Origin: Buttiauxella brennerae ATCC 51605
Lineage (GTDB): Bacteria > Pseudomonadota > Gammaproteobacteria > Enterobacterales > Enterobacteriaceae
Reading direction: 5' to 3'
Length of the DNA stretch: 64,000 nucleotides
Assembly (NCBI RefSeq): GCF_001654925.1
Contig: NZ_LXER01000006.1
Coordinates: forward strand, 62,001 to 126,000
The notes under the pieces were generated by a model that searched no databases, had not been told where the DNA came from, and saw only the letters and a program-made list of their open reading frames with translations. Of this stretch, positions 9,029 to 18,748 are shown piece after piece; the stretch's first letter is position 1; every line of letters starts with the position of its first letter. A program made the position numbers and the translations under genes.

Positions 9029-10242
9029 GCCTGTTCCTCCGTGTCATGCAGACTGGCAACGGTTTGAGCAAACAGAGTGCGCAGGCGTTGCGCGCGTTCT
9101 TCCGTGGTCTCTTCCTGAACCAGGCGGCGTTCAAAAACTTCCTCAACGGTGAGTTCACTCAGGGTTTCTTTATGCTGCTGGGCGATAACGCGTTCGCGCT
9201 GCTCACGGCTACGGCGCAGCAACACCACTTCTACTGGCAGCGTTTCGGTGATTTGCTGGATATGGCGTTGCATATCATGCAGGTATTCATCGGTGGCGAT
9301 TTCGATATCCAGCCACACTTTGGGTTCTGCGGGGGCATCGCGCCACTGTTCTAGTTGCTGTTCAATTTCAGACAGCGAGCCTTTGATGACCGCTAACGGC
9401 TGGCTAACAGGAACAGTCAGTGGGGTGACCTCATGAAGTTTACCCTCGTCAAACTCCACCAGATAAACGCTCTTGGTCTTGCCTGTTTCGTCAAAACTTA
9501 AGGGAATGGGCGATCCGCTATAACGAATATGTTCGGTGCCGCCAATCAATTGCGCACGGTGAATATGACCAAGCGCGATGTAATCAGCCGCCGGGAAATG
9601 TTGCGCCGGGAAGGCGTCGAGCGTGCCAATATAGATGTCACGTACTGCATCGCTTTTTGTCACGCCGACGGTCGTTAAATGCCCGGTGGCGATAATCGGC
9701 AGCTTGGCATCAGCGCGTAAATCGCAGGCTGCGCGATAACACTGCTGATAATGTTCGCTAATGGCTTCCATTAAAGAACGCTGTTTTTCATGGCCGGACA
9801 GTCCCGCCTGGCTGCTTTGAATATCGCGCGGGCGCAAAAACGGGATTGGGCAGAGAATCGCACCCGCCTGGCCGCTTTTGGTATTGAGCCGGATAGCTTG
9901 CTGGCTGGCATCATGGCGGGCACTGGCAATCACATATGTGTTCAGGCAGGCCATAAGCTCGCGGGATTCGTTGAGCGTCGCCACTGAATCATGGTTTCCT
10001 GCCAGCACCACGAGCGAGCATCCCGTCGCCTGGAGCTGCACCACAAAGCGGTTATACAGTTCTCGCGCATAGCTTGGCGGTGAGCCGGTATCAAAAATGT
10101 CACCCGCGACGATTATGGCATCCACATCATTTTCAACGGCAGCTTTGAGCAGCCATTCAAGAAAAGCCTGGTGCTCAGGACCGCGACTTTTGGTATAAAA
10201 ATTTTGACCAAGATGCCAGTCTGATGTGTGAATTATGCGCAT
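9025..10242 (-). CDS. sbcD: Nuclease SbcCD subunit D
   Basis: Mre11-type nuclease with Mn-dependent 3'-5' exonuclease and hairpin endonuclease activity, partner of SbcC. All metallophosphatase motifs are visible: D8 and H10 (SDWHLG), D48 (GDIFDTG), N83-H84-D85 (GNHD), G187-H188 and GHIH at 225-228. At 405 residues it is five longer than E. coli SbcD, mostly at the C-terminus. It is the first gene of the sbcDC operon, divergent from phoB across a 191-base gap that holds the Pho box. The sbcDC unit has no obvious strong promoter. Confidence 0.96.
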   Translation of the reverse strand: MRIIHTSDWHLGQNFYTKSRGPEHQAFLEWLLKAAVENDVDAIIVAGDIFDTGSPPSYARELYNRFVVQLQATGCSLVVLAGNHDSVATLNESRELMACLNTYVIASARHDASQQAIRLNTKSGQAGAILCPIPFLRPRDIQSSQAGLSGHEKQRSLMEAISEHYQQCYRAACDLRADAKLPIIATGHLTTVGVTKSDAVRDIYIGTLDAFPAQHFPAADYIALGHIHRAQLIGGTEHIRYSGSPIPLSFDETGKTKSVYLVEFDEGKLHEVTPLTVPVSQPLAVIKGSLSEIEQQLEQWRDAPAEPKVWLDIEIATDEYLHDMQRHIQQITETLPVEVVLLRRSREQRERVIAQQHKETLSELTVEEVFERRLVQEETTEERAQRLRTLFAQTVASLHDTEEQA

Positions 10243-10352
10243 GACCTGTCCGGTGGCTTAAAAATGAAGTCCCGATTATAAGGGGACGAGGTAAAAAACG
10301 GCATATATCTCTGTGTCATAAATGAAATTGATGGGTTGCTGAACAGTCATTT

Positions 10353-10386
10353 TTTTCATAAATCTGTCATAAATCTGACGCATAAT
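10353..10386 (+). promoter_or_regulatory. Pho box and phoB promoter
   Basis: Seven-base direct repeats TTTTCAT (10353-10359) and CTGTCAT (10364-10370), each followed by AAAT, match the PhoB box (CTGTCAT-A/T-rich-CTGTCAT). A third partial repeat CTGACGC (10375-10381) overlaps a -10 hexamer CATAAT (10381-10386). The box replaces the -35, as in the E. coli phoB promoter, giving phosphate-starvation autoinduction of phoBR. Confidence 0.92.
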
Positions 10387-10433
10387 GGCACCGCATTGAA
10401 ACAACAATAATTATTCCCTGGACAAGACAAATC

Positions 10434-11123
10434 ATGGCGAAACGCATTCTGGTCGTAGAAGATGAAGCTCCAATCCGCGAGATGGTCAGTTTTGTGCTTG
10501 AGCAAAACGGTTTTCAGCCAGTTGAAGCGGAAGATTATGACAGTGCAGTGAACTTGCTTATCGAACCTTTCCCCGACCTTATTCTGCTGGACTGGATGCT
10601 GCCAGGCGGCTCCGGTATTCAGTTTATTAAGCACCTGAAACGTGAAGCTATGACGCGTGATATACCGGTGATGATGCTGACTGCGCGGGGGGAAGAAGAA
10701 GACCGTGTGCGAGGTCTCGAAGTTGGGGCCGATGACTATATTACTAAGCCGTTTTCTCCGAAAGAGTTGGTGGCGCGTATTAAAGCTGTGATGCGCCGTA
10801 TCTCTCCGATGGCAGTAGAAGAAGTGATCGATATGCAGGGGCTGATTCTCGACCCGTCGTCGCATCGCGTGATGACCGGGGAAAATCCATTGGACATGGG
10901 GCCAACAGAATTTAAGCTACTGCACTTCTTTATGACACACCCGGAGCGTGTGTATAGCCGTGAACAATTACTTAACCATGTATGGGGTACCAATGTTTAT
11001 GTCGAAGATCGCACGGTGGATGTGCATATTCGGCGTTTACGCAAGGCACTCGAACACAGTGGACACGACAGAATGGTGCAAACAGTACGCGGTACGGGTT
11101 ATCGGTTCTCAACCCGCTTTTAG
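10434..11123 (+). CDS. phoB: Phosphate response regulator PhoB
   Basis: OmpR-class response regulator that activates the Pho regulon when phosphorylated by PhoR under phosphate limitation. At 229 residues it matches E. coli. The receiver domain shows E9/D10, the phosphoacceptor D53 (LLDWMLPG), T83 and K105. The winged-helix DNA-binding domain occupies about residues 130-229 with conserved [16 protein letters not shown] and RGTGYRFS. It is preceded by its own Pho box and followed after 22 bases by phoR, forming the phoBR operon. Confidence 0.98.
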   Translation: MAKRILVVEDEAPIREMVSFVLEQNGFQPVEAEDYDSAVNLLIEPFPDLILLDWMLPGGSGIQFIKHLKREAMTRDIPVMMLTARGEEEDRVRGLEVGADDYITKPFSPKELVARIKAVMRRISPMAVEEVIDMQGLILDPSSHRVMTGENPLDMGPTEFKLLHFFMTHPERVYSREQLLNHVWGTNVYVEDRTVDVHIRRLRKALEHSGHDRMVQTVRGTGYRFSTRF

Positions 11124-11145
11124 TTCCTTATCAGGAGATTGACGC

Positions 11146-12453
<1,308 letters not shown>

Positions 12454-12484
12454 CTTGCTCTGGCTGTGTCAAAAAAACTTTCCG

Positions 12485-12514
12485 CAGGCCAGTCTTCTGG
12501 CCTGTGTTTTTTTT
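12485..12514 (+). terminator. Rho-independent terminator after phoR
   Basis: Stem CAGGCCAG/CTGGCCTG (12485-12504) followed by a run of eight T (12507-12514). A second stem, CCAGAG/CTCTGG, overlaps the phoR stop just before it. Confidence 0.9.
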
Positions 12515-12871
12515 GCTCAGATGTAAATCAATAATCCTCGATCGGTTATAATTTGACCGCATAAACGACCATGATATTTTCTGATGGATAAACTTATCCT
12601 CTAACTTCCTGGCTAATTTAAGGATATCAATCTGGTTTTTAGATCCCTTCTTGCCTTCAAACGCTATAAGCGTTTTAATTGCGCCCCTGTAATTCGTAGA
12701 CCGACTGGATTTGAGTGGTAATTCAAACAACTATTCTTCTCCACCGATCCCGGAAAGGATTTTCCGCTGTCGTAACTACCAATTGCCGCTTTTATGCCGA
12801 GTTAACAGGTATAAAAATTTGAATATTTTCAAAACTTTCAACACCACACATCCACAGGCTGTATAAATTTT
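12515..12871. other. Long phoR-brnQ intergenic region
   Basis: After the phoR terminator, 357 bases carry no credible long gene. Visible elements are a -10-like TATAAT (12547-12552), a six-codon frame MDKLIL (12584-12604) without a good ribosome site, a stem AAACGCT/AGCGTTT (12659-12675), and an A+T-rich stretch before the brnQ ATG. E. coli has a gap of similar length here, as I remember it. In E. coli branched-chain transport responds to leucine and Lrp; no certain Lrp site can be named. A 101-codon minus-strand frame across this region (12425-12730) is probably chance. Confidence 0.5.
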
Positions 12872-14194
12872 ATGACTCATCATTTGAAATCTCGAGACAT
12901 CCTCGCCCTGGGCTTTATGACCTTTGCGCTGTTTGTCGGAGCAGGCAATATCATTTTCCCACCCATGGTGGGGTTACAAGCCGGTGAGCATGTCTGGATT
13001 GCCTCGCTTGGCTTCCTGGTTACCGCAGTCGGCCTGCCGGTGCTGACTATCGTTGCTATTGCTCGTGTGGGCGGCGGTATTGATAGCCTGAGCTCGCCGA
13101 TTGGCCGCCGTGCCGGTGTGCTGTTGGCCACCGTTTGTTATCTGGCCGTTGGTCCACTGTTTGCGACACCTCGTACAGCGACTGTTTCCTTCGAAGTGGG
13201 GATTGCGCCGCTGGTTGGCAGCAGTGAACTTGCTCTGTTTATCTACAGCCTGGTTTATTTTGCCATTGTTATGGCCATCTCTTTGTATCCAGGTAAATTG
13301 CTGGATACCGTTGGTCATGTGCTGGCTCCTGTAAAAATTGTCGCGCTGTTAGCGTTGTCAGTCGGCGCGATTCTGTGGCCTGCTGGTGGTATCAGCACCG
13401 CGACTGAAGCGTACCAACATGCGGCGTTTTCTAACGGCTTCGTCAATGGTTATCTGACCATGGATACGCTGGCATCTTTGGTCTTCGGGATTGTCATTGT
13501 TAACGCAGCGCGTTCACGTGGCGTTACTGAATCTCGCTTGCTGACGCGCTATACCATCTGGGCTGGCCTGATTGCAGGTGTTGGTTTAACGCTGATTTAC
13601 CTTGCTCTGTTCCGCCTGGGTTCAGACAGCGCATCGCTGGTTAGCGATCAAAATGCGAACGGTGCCGCAATTCTGCATGCGTATGTTGCTCATACCTTCG
13701 GTGGTGCCGGTAGCTTCTTCCTTGCCGCACTGATTTTCCTCGCGTGTATGGTGACGGCGATTGGCCTGACTTGTGCGTGTGCTGAGTTCTTCAGCCAGTA
13801 TCTGCCACTGTCTTACCGCTCGCTGGTGTTTATCCTTGGCCTGTTCTCGATGGTGGTTTCTAACCTCGGCCTGAGCCATTTGATTCAGATTTCGATTCCA
13901 GTGCTGACGGCAATTTACCCACCGTGTATTGCGCTGGTGGTACTGAGTTTCACCCGTCCCTGGTGGCATAATTCAACTCGCATTATCGCTCCGGCGATGC
14001 TCATCAGTACCTTGTTCGGTATCCTTGATGGGATTAAAGCTTCGGCAATCAGTGATATTTTACCAGCGTGGACGGCGCGTTTGCCGCTTGCTGATCAAGG
14101 GTTGGCATGGCTAGCACCAACGGTCATCATGGTGGTTATTGCCATCATTTGGGACCGTGCCGCAGGGCGACAGGTGGCATCCGCCGCTCACTAA
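12872..14194 (+). CDS. brnQ: Branched-chain amino acid transporter BrnQ
   Basis: Inner-membrane, cation-coupled carrier for leucine, isoleucine and valine (LIVCS family, system II). It has 440 residues (E. coli 439) and about twelve hydrophobic segments. The conserved N-terminus is [23 protein letters not shown] at residues 9-31, and [10 protein letters not shown] and YPPCIALV lie in the second half. The start ATG at 12872 keeps the E. coli N-terminal pattern, but its ribosome site is weak (CAGGCT), as I recall for E. coli. A strong terminator separates it from proY. The 418-base upstream gap may carry its control. Confidence 0.95.
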   Translation: MTHHLKSRDILALGFMTFALFVGAGNIIFPPMVGLQAGEHVWIASLGFLVTAVGLPVLTIVAIARVGGGIDSLSSPIGRRAGVLLATVCYLAVGPLFATPRTATVSFEVGIAPLVGSSELALFIYSLVYFAIVMAISLYPGKLLDTVGHVLAPVKIVALLALSVGAILWPAGGISTATEAYQHAAFSNGFVNGYLTMDTLASLVFGIVIVNAARSRGVTESRLLTRYTIWAGLIAGVGLTLIYLALFRLGSDSASLVSDQNANGAAILHAYVAHTFGGAGSFFLAALIFLACMVTAIGLTCACAEFFSQYLPLSYRSLVFILGLFSMVVSNLGLSHLIQISIPVLTAIYPPCIALVVLSFTRPWWHNSTRIIAPAMLISTLFGILDGIKASAISDILPAWTARLPLADQGLAWLAPTVIMVVIAIIWDRAAGRQVASAAH

Positions 14195-14211
14195 AAATTA
14201 AAATTATGTTC

Positions 14212-14242
14212 AACCACGGGGCTTTGCTCCGTGGTTTTTTTT
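14212..14242 (+). terminator. Rho-independent terminator after brnQ
   Basis: Stem AACCACGG/CCGTGGTT (14212-14236) followed by eight T in total. Typical intrinsic terminator between brnQ and proY. Confidence 0.9.
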
Positions 14243-14265
14243 ATTGTTAAGCAGGTATGGAATCA

Positions 14266-15648
14266 ATGGAAAACGCTAATAAACTCAAGCGCGGCTTGAG
14301 TACCCGGCACATACGCTTTATGGCGTTGGGCTCGGCAATTGGCACCGGGCTGTTTTACGGCTCGGCAGATGCAATCAAAATGGCAGGGCCAAGCGTGCTG
14401 CTGGCTTACATTATCGGCGGGGTGGCGGCATATATCATTATGCGTGCGCTGGGCGAGATGTCGGTACACAACCCTTCCGCCAGTTCGTTTTCACGTTACG
14501 CGCAAGATAACCTTGGCCCGTTGGCAGGTTATATCACCGGTTGGACCTACTGTTTTGAGATCCTGATTGTGGCGATTGCGGATGTTACCGCCTTCGGTAT
14601 CTATATGGGGCTCTGGTTCCCCGCAGTGCCACATTGGGTCTGGGTATTGAGCGTGGTGCTGATTATTTGCGCCATTAACCTGATGAGCGTGAAGGTGTTC
14701 GGCGAGCTGGAGTTTTGGTTCTCGTTCTTCAAGGTTGCTACCATCATCATCATGATTGCTGCCGGCATCGGCATCATCGTGTGGGGTATTGGTAACGGCG
14801 GCAAGCCAACAGGTATTCATAACTTATGGAGCAATGGCGGCTTCTTCAGCAATGGCTGGATAGGCATGATTATGTCGTTGCAGATGGTGATGTTTGCTTA
14901 CGGCGGTATTGAAATCATTGGCATTACTGCCGGTGAAGCGAAAGACCCGCAGAAGTCGATTCCACGTGCGATCAACTCTGTTCCTTTACGCATTCTGGTG
15001 TTCTATGTGGGCACGCTGTTTGTCATCATGTCGATTTACCCGTGGAACCAGGTTGGGACGGAAGGTAGCCCGTTCGTGCTGACTTTCCAGCATATGGGGA
15101 TAACGGCTGCGGCAGGCATTCTGAACTTTGTTGTTATCACAGCCTCGCTTTCTGCCATTAACAGTGACGTATTCGGTGTAGGCCGCATGCTGCATGGTAT
15201 GGCGGAACAGGGCAGTGCGCCGAAAGTGTTCGCCAAAACCTCACGTAACGGTATTCCGTGGGTCACCGTATTAGTGATGTGCTGCGCGCTGCTACTGGCG
15301 GTAGTGCTCAATTATCTGATCCCGGAAAACGTCTTCCTGGTGATTGCGTCGTTGGCAACATTTGCCACCGTGTGGGTATGGATAATGATTCTGCTATCGC
15401 AAATCGCTTTCCGCCGCAAACTCTCACCAGAACAGACAAAGGCGCTGAAATTCCCGGTTCCGGGTGGCGTTGCGACCACAGCAGTCGGGCTAGTGTTCCT
15501 GGTGTTTATTATCGCGCTCATTGGCTGGCACCCGGACACCCGCATTTCGCTGTATGTCGGCTGTGTGTGGATTGTCTTGCTGATGGTCGGCTGGCTATTC
15601 AAACGCCGCCAGATACTCGCCGCAAGCGAAAGCGGCAACGGAGTTTAA
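14266..15648 (+). CDS. proY: Proline-specific permease ProY (APC family)
   Basis: Inner-membrane amino acid permease of the AAT/APC superfamily; called proline permease, with cryptic activity described in Salmonella. Twelve membrane segments are apparent, with the family loop [16 protein letters not shown] near the N-terminus. I chose ATG 14266: it gives [15 protein letters not shown], which aligns with E. coli [15 protein letters not shown], and AGG lies 10 bases upstream. An in-frame ATG at 14257 sits only one base after that AGG. The protein is then 460 residues against about 457 in E. coli. Confidence 0.92.
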   Translation: MENANKLKRGLSTRHIRFMALGSAIGTGLFYGSADAIKMAGPSVLLAYIIGGVAAYIIMRALGEMSVHNPSASSFSRYAQDNLGPLAGYITGWTYCFEILIVAIADVTAFGIYMGLWFPAVPHWVWVLSVVLIICAINLMSVKVFGELEFWFSFFKVATIIIMIAAGIGIIVWGIGNGGKPTGIHNLWSNGGFFSNGWIGMIMSLQMVMFAYGGIEIIGITAGEAKDPQKSIPRAINSVPLRILVFYVGTLFVIMSIYPWNQVGTEGSPFVLTFQHMGITAAAGILNFVVITASLSAINSDVFGVGRMLHGMAEQGSAPKVFAKTSRNGIPWVTVLVMCCALLLAVVLNYLIPENVFLVIASLATFATVWVWIMILLSQIAFRRKLSPEQTKALKFPVPGGVATTAVGLVFLVFIIALIGWHPDTRISLYVGCVWIVLLMVGWLFKRRQILAASESGNGV

Positions 15649-15659
15649 TCACCGTTGTC

Positions 15660-15688
15660 AGGTGGACTAGCGCAAGCGAAATCCACCT
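15660..15688. terminator. Stem-loop between convergent proY and the yicS-like gene
   Basis: Arms AGGTGGA (15660-15666) and TCCACCT (15682-15688), with an inner GCG-CAA-GCG. There is no clear T run, so it is a plausible but weak bidirectional terminator. Confidence 0.5.
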
Positions 15689-15694
15689 TGCTGC

Positions 15695-15988
15695 TTACAT
15701 TTCAGGGCATTCCACTTTACTTATCGCATCCCAGTAGTTTTTCTCGTTATTGCGCTCAAGAGCAATCCTCGCATCACGGATATAGGCTTTATTATCCTCA
15801 TTAGAGAGGATTTTATTCGCCCAGACCTCATCAGATGTTTTCTTCTGCGGGTGGCAAGCCTTCTTTAAATCGCTGATAATTTGTTGTTTATATTTGCCAA
15901 ACTGCAGAGATTCGTAAGCCGAATTTGCCAGAGAATTGGCAGACCAGACCACACAAAGAAGCAGAGTAATATTTCGGACGATAGACAT
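15695..15988 (-). CDS. yicS: YicS-like small secreted protein
   Basis: A 97-residue protein with a cleavable signal peptide (hydrophobic NITLLLCVVWS core, likely cut after SLA near residue 21), so periplasmic. The mature part resembles E. coli YicS as I remember it: SLQ near its start, DLKKAC-P, SDE-WA, a central RDARIALERNN and the tail NYWDAISKVECPEM. Two cysteines, in KKAC and VEC, could form a disulfide. The function is unknown. In E. coli yicS is located far away, so this is a relocated or second copy. It diverges from malZ across a 172-base gap with MalT boxes, which could affect both genes. Confidence 0.75.
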   Translation of the reverse strand: MSIVRNITLLLCVVWSANSLANSAYESLQFGKYKQQIISDLKKACHPQKKTSDEVWANKILSNEDNKAYIRDARIALERNNEKNYWDAISKVECPEM

Positions 15989-16058
15989 AACGGTCTCCTG
16001 AATGGTGAGAATATTCTCACTATAGGTAGCGCTAACTTATTAAGCAAACGGCTCAATC

Positions 16059-16081
16059 TCTCATCCCCCGCTTTCATCCCC
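16059..16081 (-). promoter_or_regulatory. Two MalT boxes upstream of malZ
   Basis: On the minus strand these read GGGGATGAGA (16068-16059) and GGGGATGAAA (16081-16072), 9/10 and 8/10 matches to GGGGA(T/G)GAGG, spaced 13 bases as direct repeats. They sit 80-102 bases before the malZ ATG and 71-93 bases before the divergent yicS-like ATG. malZ belongs to the MalT regulon in E. coli. Confidence 0.75.
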
Positions 16082-16160
16082 CAATAAAAATAGCAACGAT
16101 GAGTGATAGCCAGCTACGCTGTGGCAAGGTGGCGGCAATAAATTTTCTGGGGATACGATT

Positions 16161-17978
16161 ATGTTGAATGCATGGCACCTTCCGGTGCCCCCTTTCATAC
16201 AAACACGTAAAGACAAGTTGTACATCACACTGTGGGTTTCTGGCGATGATTTACCGCAACGTGTAGTTCTGCGTTACGAAAAGGATAATGAAGAAACCTC
16301 AATACAGATGACGCGCCAAAAAGTGGCTCCCGAAGAGGGTGTGGTGGCATGGCGAGGTGTGATTGATCTAACCGAAGGGCAGCCGCGCCGACGCTACAGC
16401 TTCAAGCTGCTGTGGTTGGATAAACAGCGCTGGCTAACACCGCAAGGTTTGAGATCAATTCCGCCTGCAAGACTTGAGCAGTTTGCGATCGATCTTCCGG
16501 ATGACGGCCCGCAATGGGTACAAGATCAGATCTTCTATCAGATTTTCCCCGATCGTTTTGCGCGTAGTGAGCAACGCACGCCAGAGCAGGATCAGGTTTA
16601 TTATCACCATGCGGCAAAACGCGACATCATTTTGCGCAATTGGGATGAACCGCTCAGTGGAGATGCCGGCGGATCGACATTTTATGGCGGCGATCTGGAT
16701 GGGATTAGCGAAAACCTGCCGTACCTGAAAAAGCTCGGAGTCACCGCGCTGTATCTCAATCCTATCTTCACCGCGCCGAGCGTACATAAATACGATACTC
16801 AGGATTATCGCCACGTAGATGTGCAGTTCGGCGGCGATCACGCCTTTTTGCGCCTGCGTAAAAATACTCAGAAATACGGCATGCGCCTGATGCTGGACGG
16901 CGTGTTTAACCATAGTGGTGATACGCATCAGTGGTTTGACAGGCAGCAAACTCATGGAGAGGGGGCGAGCCACAATCCACAATCTCCATGGCGTGATTTT
17001 TACAGCTATAACCAAGAGGGGCATGCACTCGACTGGCTTGGCTATTCCAGCTTGCCGAAACTGGATTACCAGTCTTCCTCGTTGGTCGATGAAGTTTACC
17101 AGGGGGAGGACAGTATTGTGCGCCATTGGTTACGTGAGCCGTGGGGCATCGACGGCTGGCGGCTTGATGTGGTGCATATGCTCGGTGAGGCTGGTGGGGC
17201 GAGGAATAACTTCCTGCATGTCACTGGCATTACCAAAGCTGCAAAAGAGACCAATCCCGATGCTTATGTGTTGGGCGAGCATTTTGGGGATGCGCGACAG
17301 TGGCTACAGAATGACACTGAAGATGCGGCAATGAACTACCGTGGCTTCACATTCCCGCTGTGGGGGTTCCTTGCGAACACCGATATTTCCTACGATCCGC
17401 AGCATATCGACGCACAAACATGTATGGCCTGGATGGATGAATATCGTGCGGGGCTTTCTCAGCAGCAGCAATTGCGGATGTTTAACCAGCTTGATAGCCA
17501 TGACACCGCGCGTTTCAAGTCGATTCTGGGTAATGACGTCGACAGGTTACCGCTGGCGGTGGTGTGGCTCTATTGCTGGCCAGGCGTGCCTTGCGTTTAC
17601 TACGGCGATGAAGTCGGTCTCGATGGCAATAACGATCCGTTCTGTCGTAAGCCATTCCCGTGGAACCCGGATCATCAGGATCTCGATCTGCTGGCGCTTT
17701 ACCAACGGCTTGGTAAGTTGCGCCACAAGAGTCGGGCCTTGCGTAACGGCGGCTGCGAGGTGGTTTATGCCGACGGTGATGTCGTAGTGTTCGTCCGGGT
17801 TTACCAGAACGAGCGAATACTGGTGGCGCTTAACCGTGGTGATGAAGCGGCGGTTAACTTGCCATGGGAGCCATTGCTAAACAACAAAACCTGGACTCAG
17901 CTTGAGGGGGAAGCGAGTTTTGAAAACCATCAGCTCTCGTTGCCTGAAGTTTCTGTTTCGGTGTGGCGTTGCCTGTGA
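16161..17978 (+). CDS. malZ: Maltodextrin glucosidase MalZ
   Basis: Cytoplasmic GH13 enzyme that removes glucose from the reducing end of maltodextrins. It has 605 residues, the E. coli size. An N-terminal beta domain (about 1-120) precedes the (beta/alpha)8 barrel. Catalytic residues appear in order: nucleophile D336 (DGWRLDVVH), acid/base E373 (LGEHFGD) and D448 (LDSHDT); the first conserved region DGVFNHSGD is also intact. Two MalT boxes lie upstream, fitting maltotriose induction. A stem-loop follows the stop. The neighbours proY on the left and acpH further right match the enteric map. Confidence 0.96.
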   Translation: MLNAWHLPVPPFIQTRKDKLYITLWVSGDDLPQRVVLRYEKDNEETSIQMTRQKVAPEEGVVAWRGVIDLTEGQPRRRYSFKLLWLDKQRWLTPQGLRSIPPARLEQFAIDLPDDGPQWVQDQIFYQIFPDRFARSEQRTPEQDQVYYHHAAKRDIILRNWDEPLSGDAGGSTFYGGDLDGISENLPYLKKLGVTALYLNPIFTAPSVHKYDTQDYRHVDVQFGGDHAFLRLRKNTQKYGMRLMLDGVFNHSGDTHQWFDRQQTHGEGASHNPQSPWRDFYSYNQEGHALDWLGYSSLPKLDYQSSSLVDEVYQGEDSIVRHWLREPWGIDGWRLDVVHMLGEAGGARNNFLHVTGITKAAKETNPDAYVLGEHFGDARQWLQNDTEDAAMNYRGFTFPLWGFLANTDISYDPQHIDAQTCMAWMDEYRAGLSQQQQLRMFNQLDSHDTARFKSILGNDVDRLPLAVVWLYCWPGVPCVYYGDEVGLDGNNDPFCRKPFPWNPDHQDLDLLALYQRLGKLRHKSRALRNGGCEVVYADGDVVVFVRVYQNERILVALNRGDEAAVNLPWEPLLNNKTWTQLEGEASFENHQLSLPEVSVSVWRCL

Positions 17979-17985
17979 TTCTGTA

Positions 17986-18023
17986 ACCGGTTTCCCTTTT
18001 GCCAGGCGGAGGGGAAAACCGGT
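17986..18023 (+). terminator. Stem-loop after malZ
   Basis: Arms ACCGGTTTCCC (17986-17996) and GGGGAAAACCGGT (18011-18023) give a strong stem just after the malZ stop. No T run follows directly, so the terminator is imperfect. Confidence 0.55.
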
Positions 18024-18182
18024 GCTATTCTTATTCTTCGTCCCCCCTGCTTAAGACCCGACTCACTCGACACTGATTTTTATCGATCACCCACTGTAAA
18101 TATCGTCTGGTGTTGCCAACAATGTCTACACGATGGCCCATGGCGCGCCAGAGCGGAAAAGCCTGATTCAAAGGAACAACTC

Positions 18183-18725
18183 ATGCCTGACAACAATACT
18201 GTCACGCTGGTGATTACCCATGCCATTAAATCGGGCCAGGCTGCGCGTTATGAGCAATGGCTTGAGAGAATCATGCCCACTGCTGCTCGCTATCCTGGGC
18301 ACCTCGGTGTGCACGTCATTCGCCCAACAACCGGGAACGATGTGTACAACATCGTTATTCGCTTCGATACGCTGGAAAATCTCACAGCCTGGACGAAATC
18401 TGCGGAGCGAGAAGTGCTCGTCGATGAGATCAAACCGATCCTCAGTCAAGACGATCATCTGGAAGTGCGCACTGAAAGCGCTTTTTGGTTCACACCGGAA
18501 ACCCCGACCATCAAACGCCCGGCAAAGTGGAAGCAGTTCCTCATCACGCTGGCGGTGATTTTCCCCAGTACCAACATCATTCCGCCTGTCACTGCCGTGC
18601 TTTTCCCCTCGCTTAAAGGCTCTCTGGGGTTAAATTTCATCAATGTTGCGCTGGTCGTGGCGCTGGTAGTGTGGCTATGGATGCCGATAATGACGCGCCT
18701 GTTTGCTGGCTGGCTGAAAAAATAA
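18183..18725 (+). CDS. ABM-domain protein with C-terminal membrane segments
   Basis: A 180-residue protein. Residues 1-95 look like an antibiotic biosynthesis monooxygenase (ABM, dimeric alpha-beta barrel) domain: VTLVITHAIKSGQAARYEQWL, a YPGHLG turn, and VYNIVIRFDTLENLTAWTKSAER. After a WKQFLITLAVIFP segment, two hydrophobic helices (about 120-145 and 150-172) should anchor it in the inner membrane. This architecture fits the uncharacterised COG3224 group. An AAGGAAC ribosome site precedes the ATG. The stop overlaps an ATG of the next frame, and the amidohydrolase start lies 23 bases on, so the two are an operon. Absent here in E. coli K-12. No substrate can be given. Confidence 0.8.
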   Translation: MPDNNTVTLVITHAIKSGQAARYEQWLERIMPTAARYPGHLGVHVIRPTTGNDVYNIVIRFDTLENLTAWTKSAEREVLVDEIKPILSQDDHLEVRTESAFWFTPETPTIKRPAKWKQFLITLAVIFPSTNIIPPVTAVLFPSLKGSLGLNFINVALVVALVVWLWMPIMTRLFAGWLKK

Positions 18726-18748
18726 TGCTTCACCGAGGAGAACTGGTT

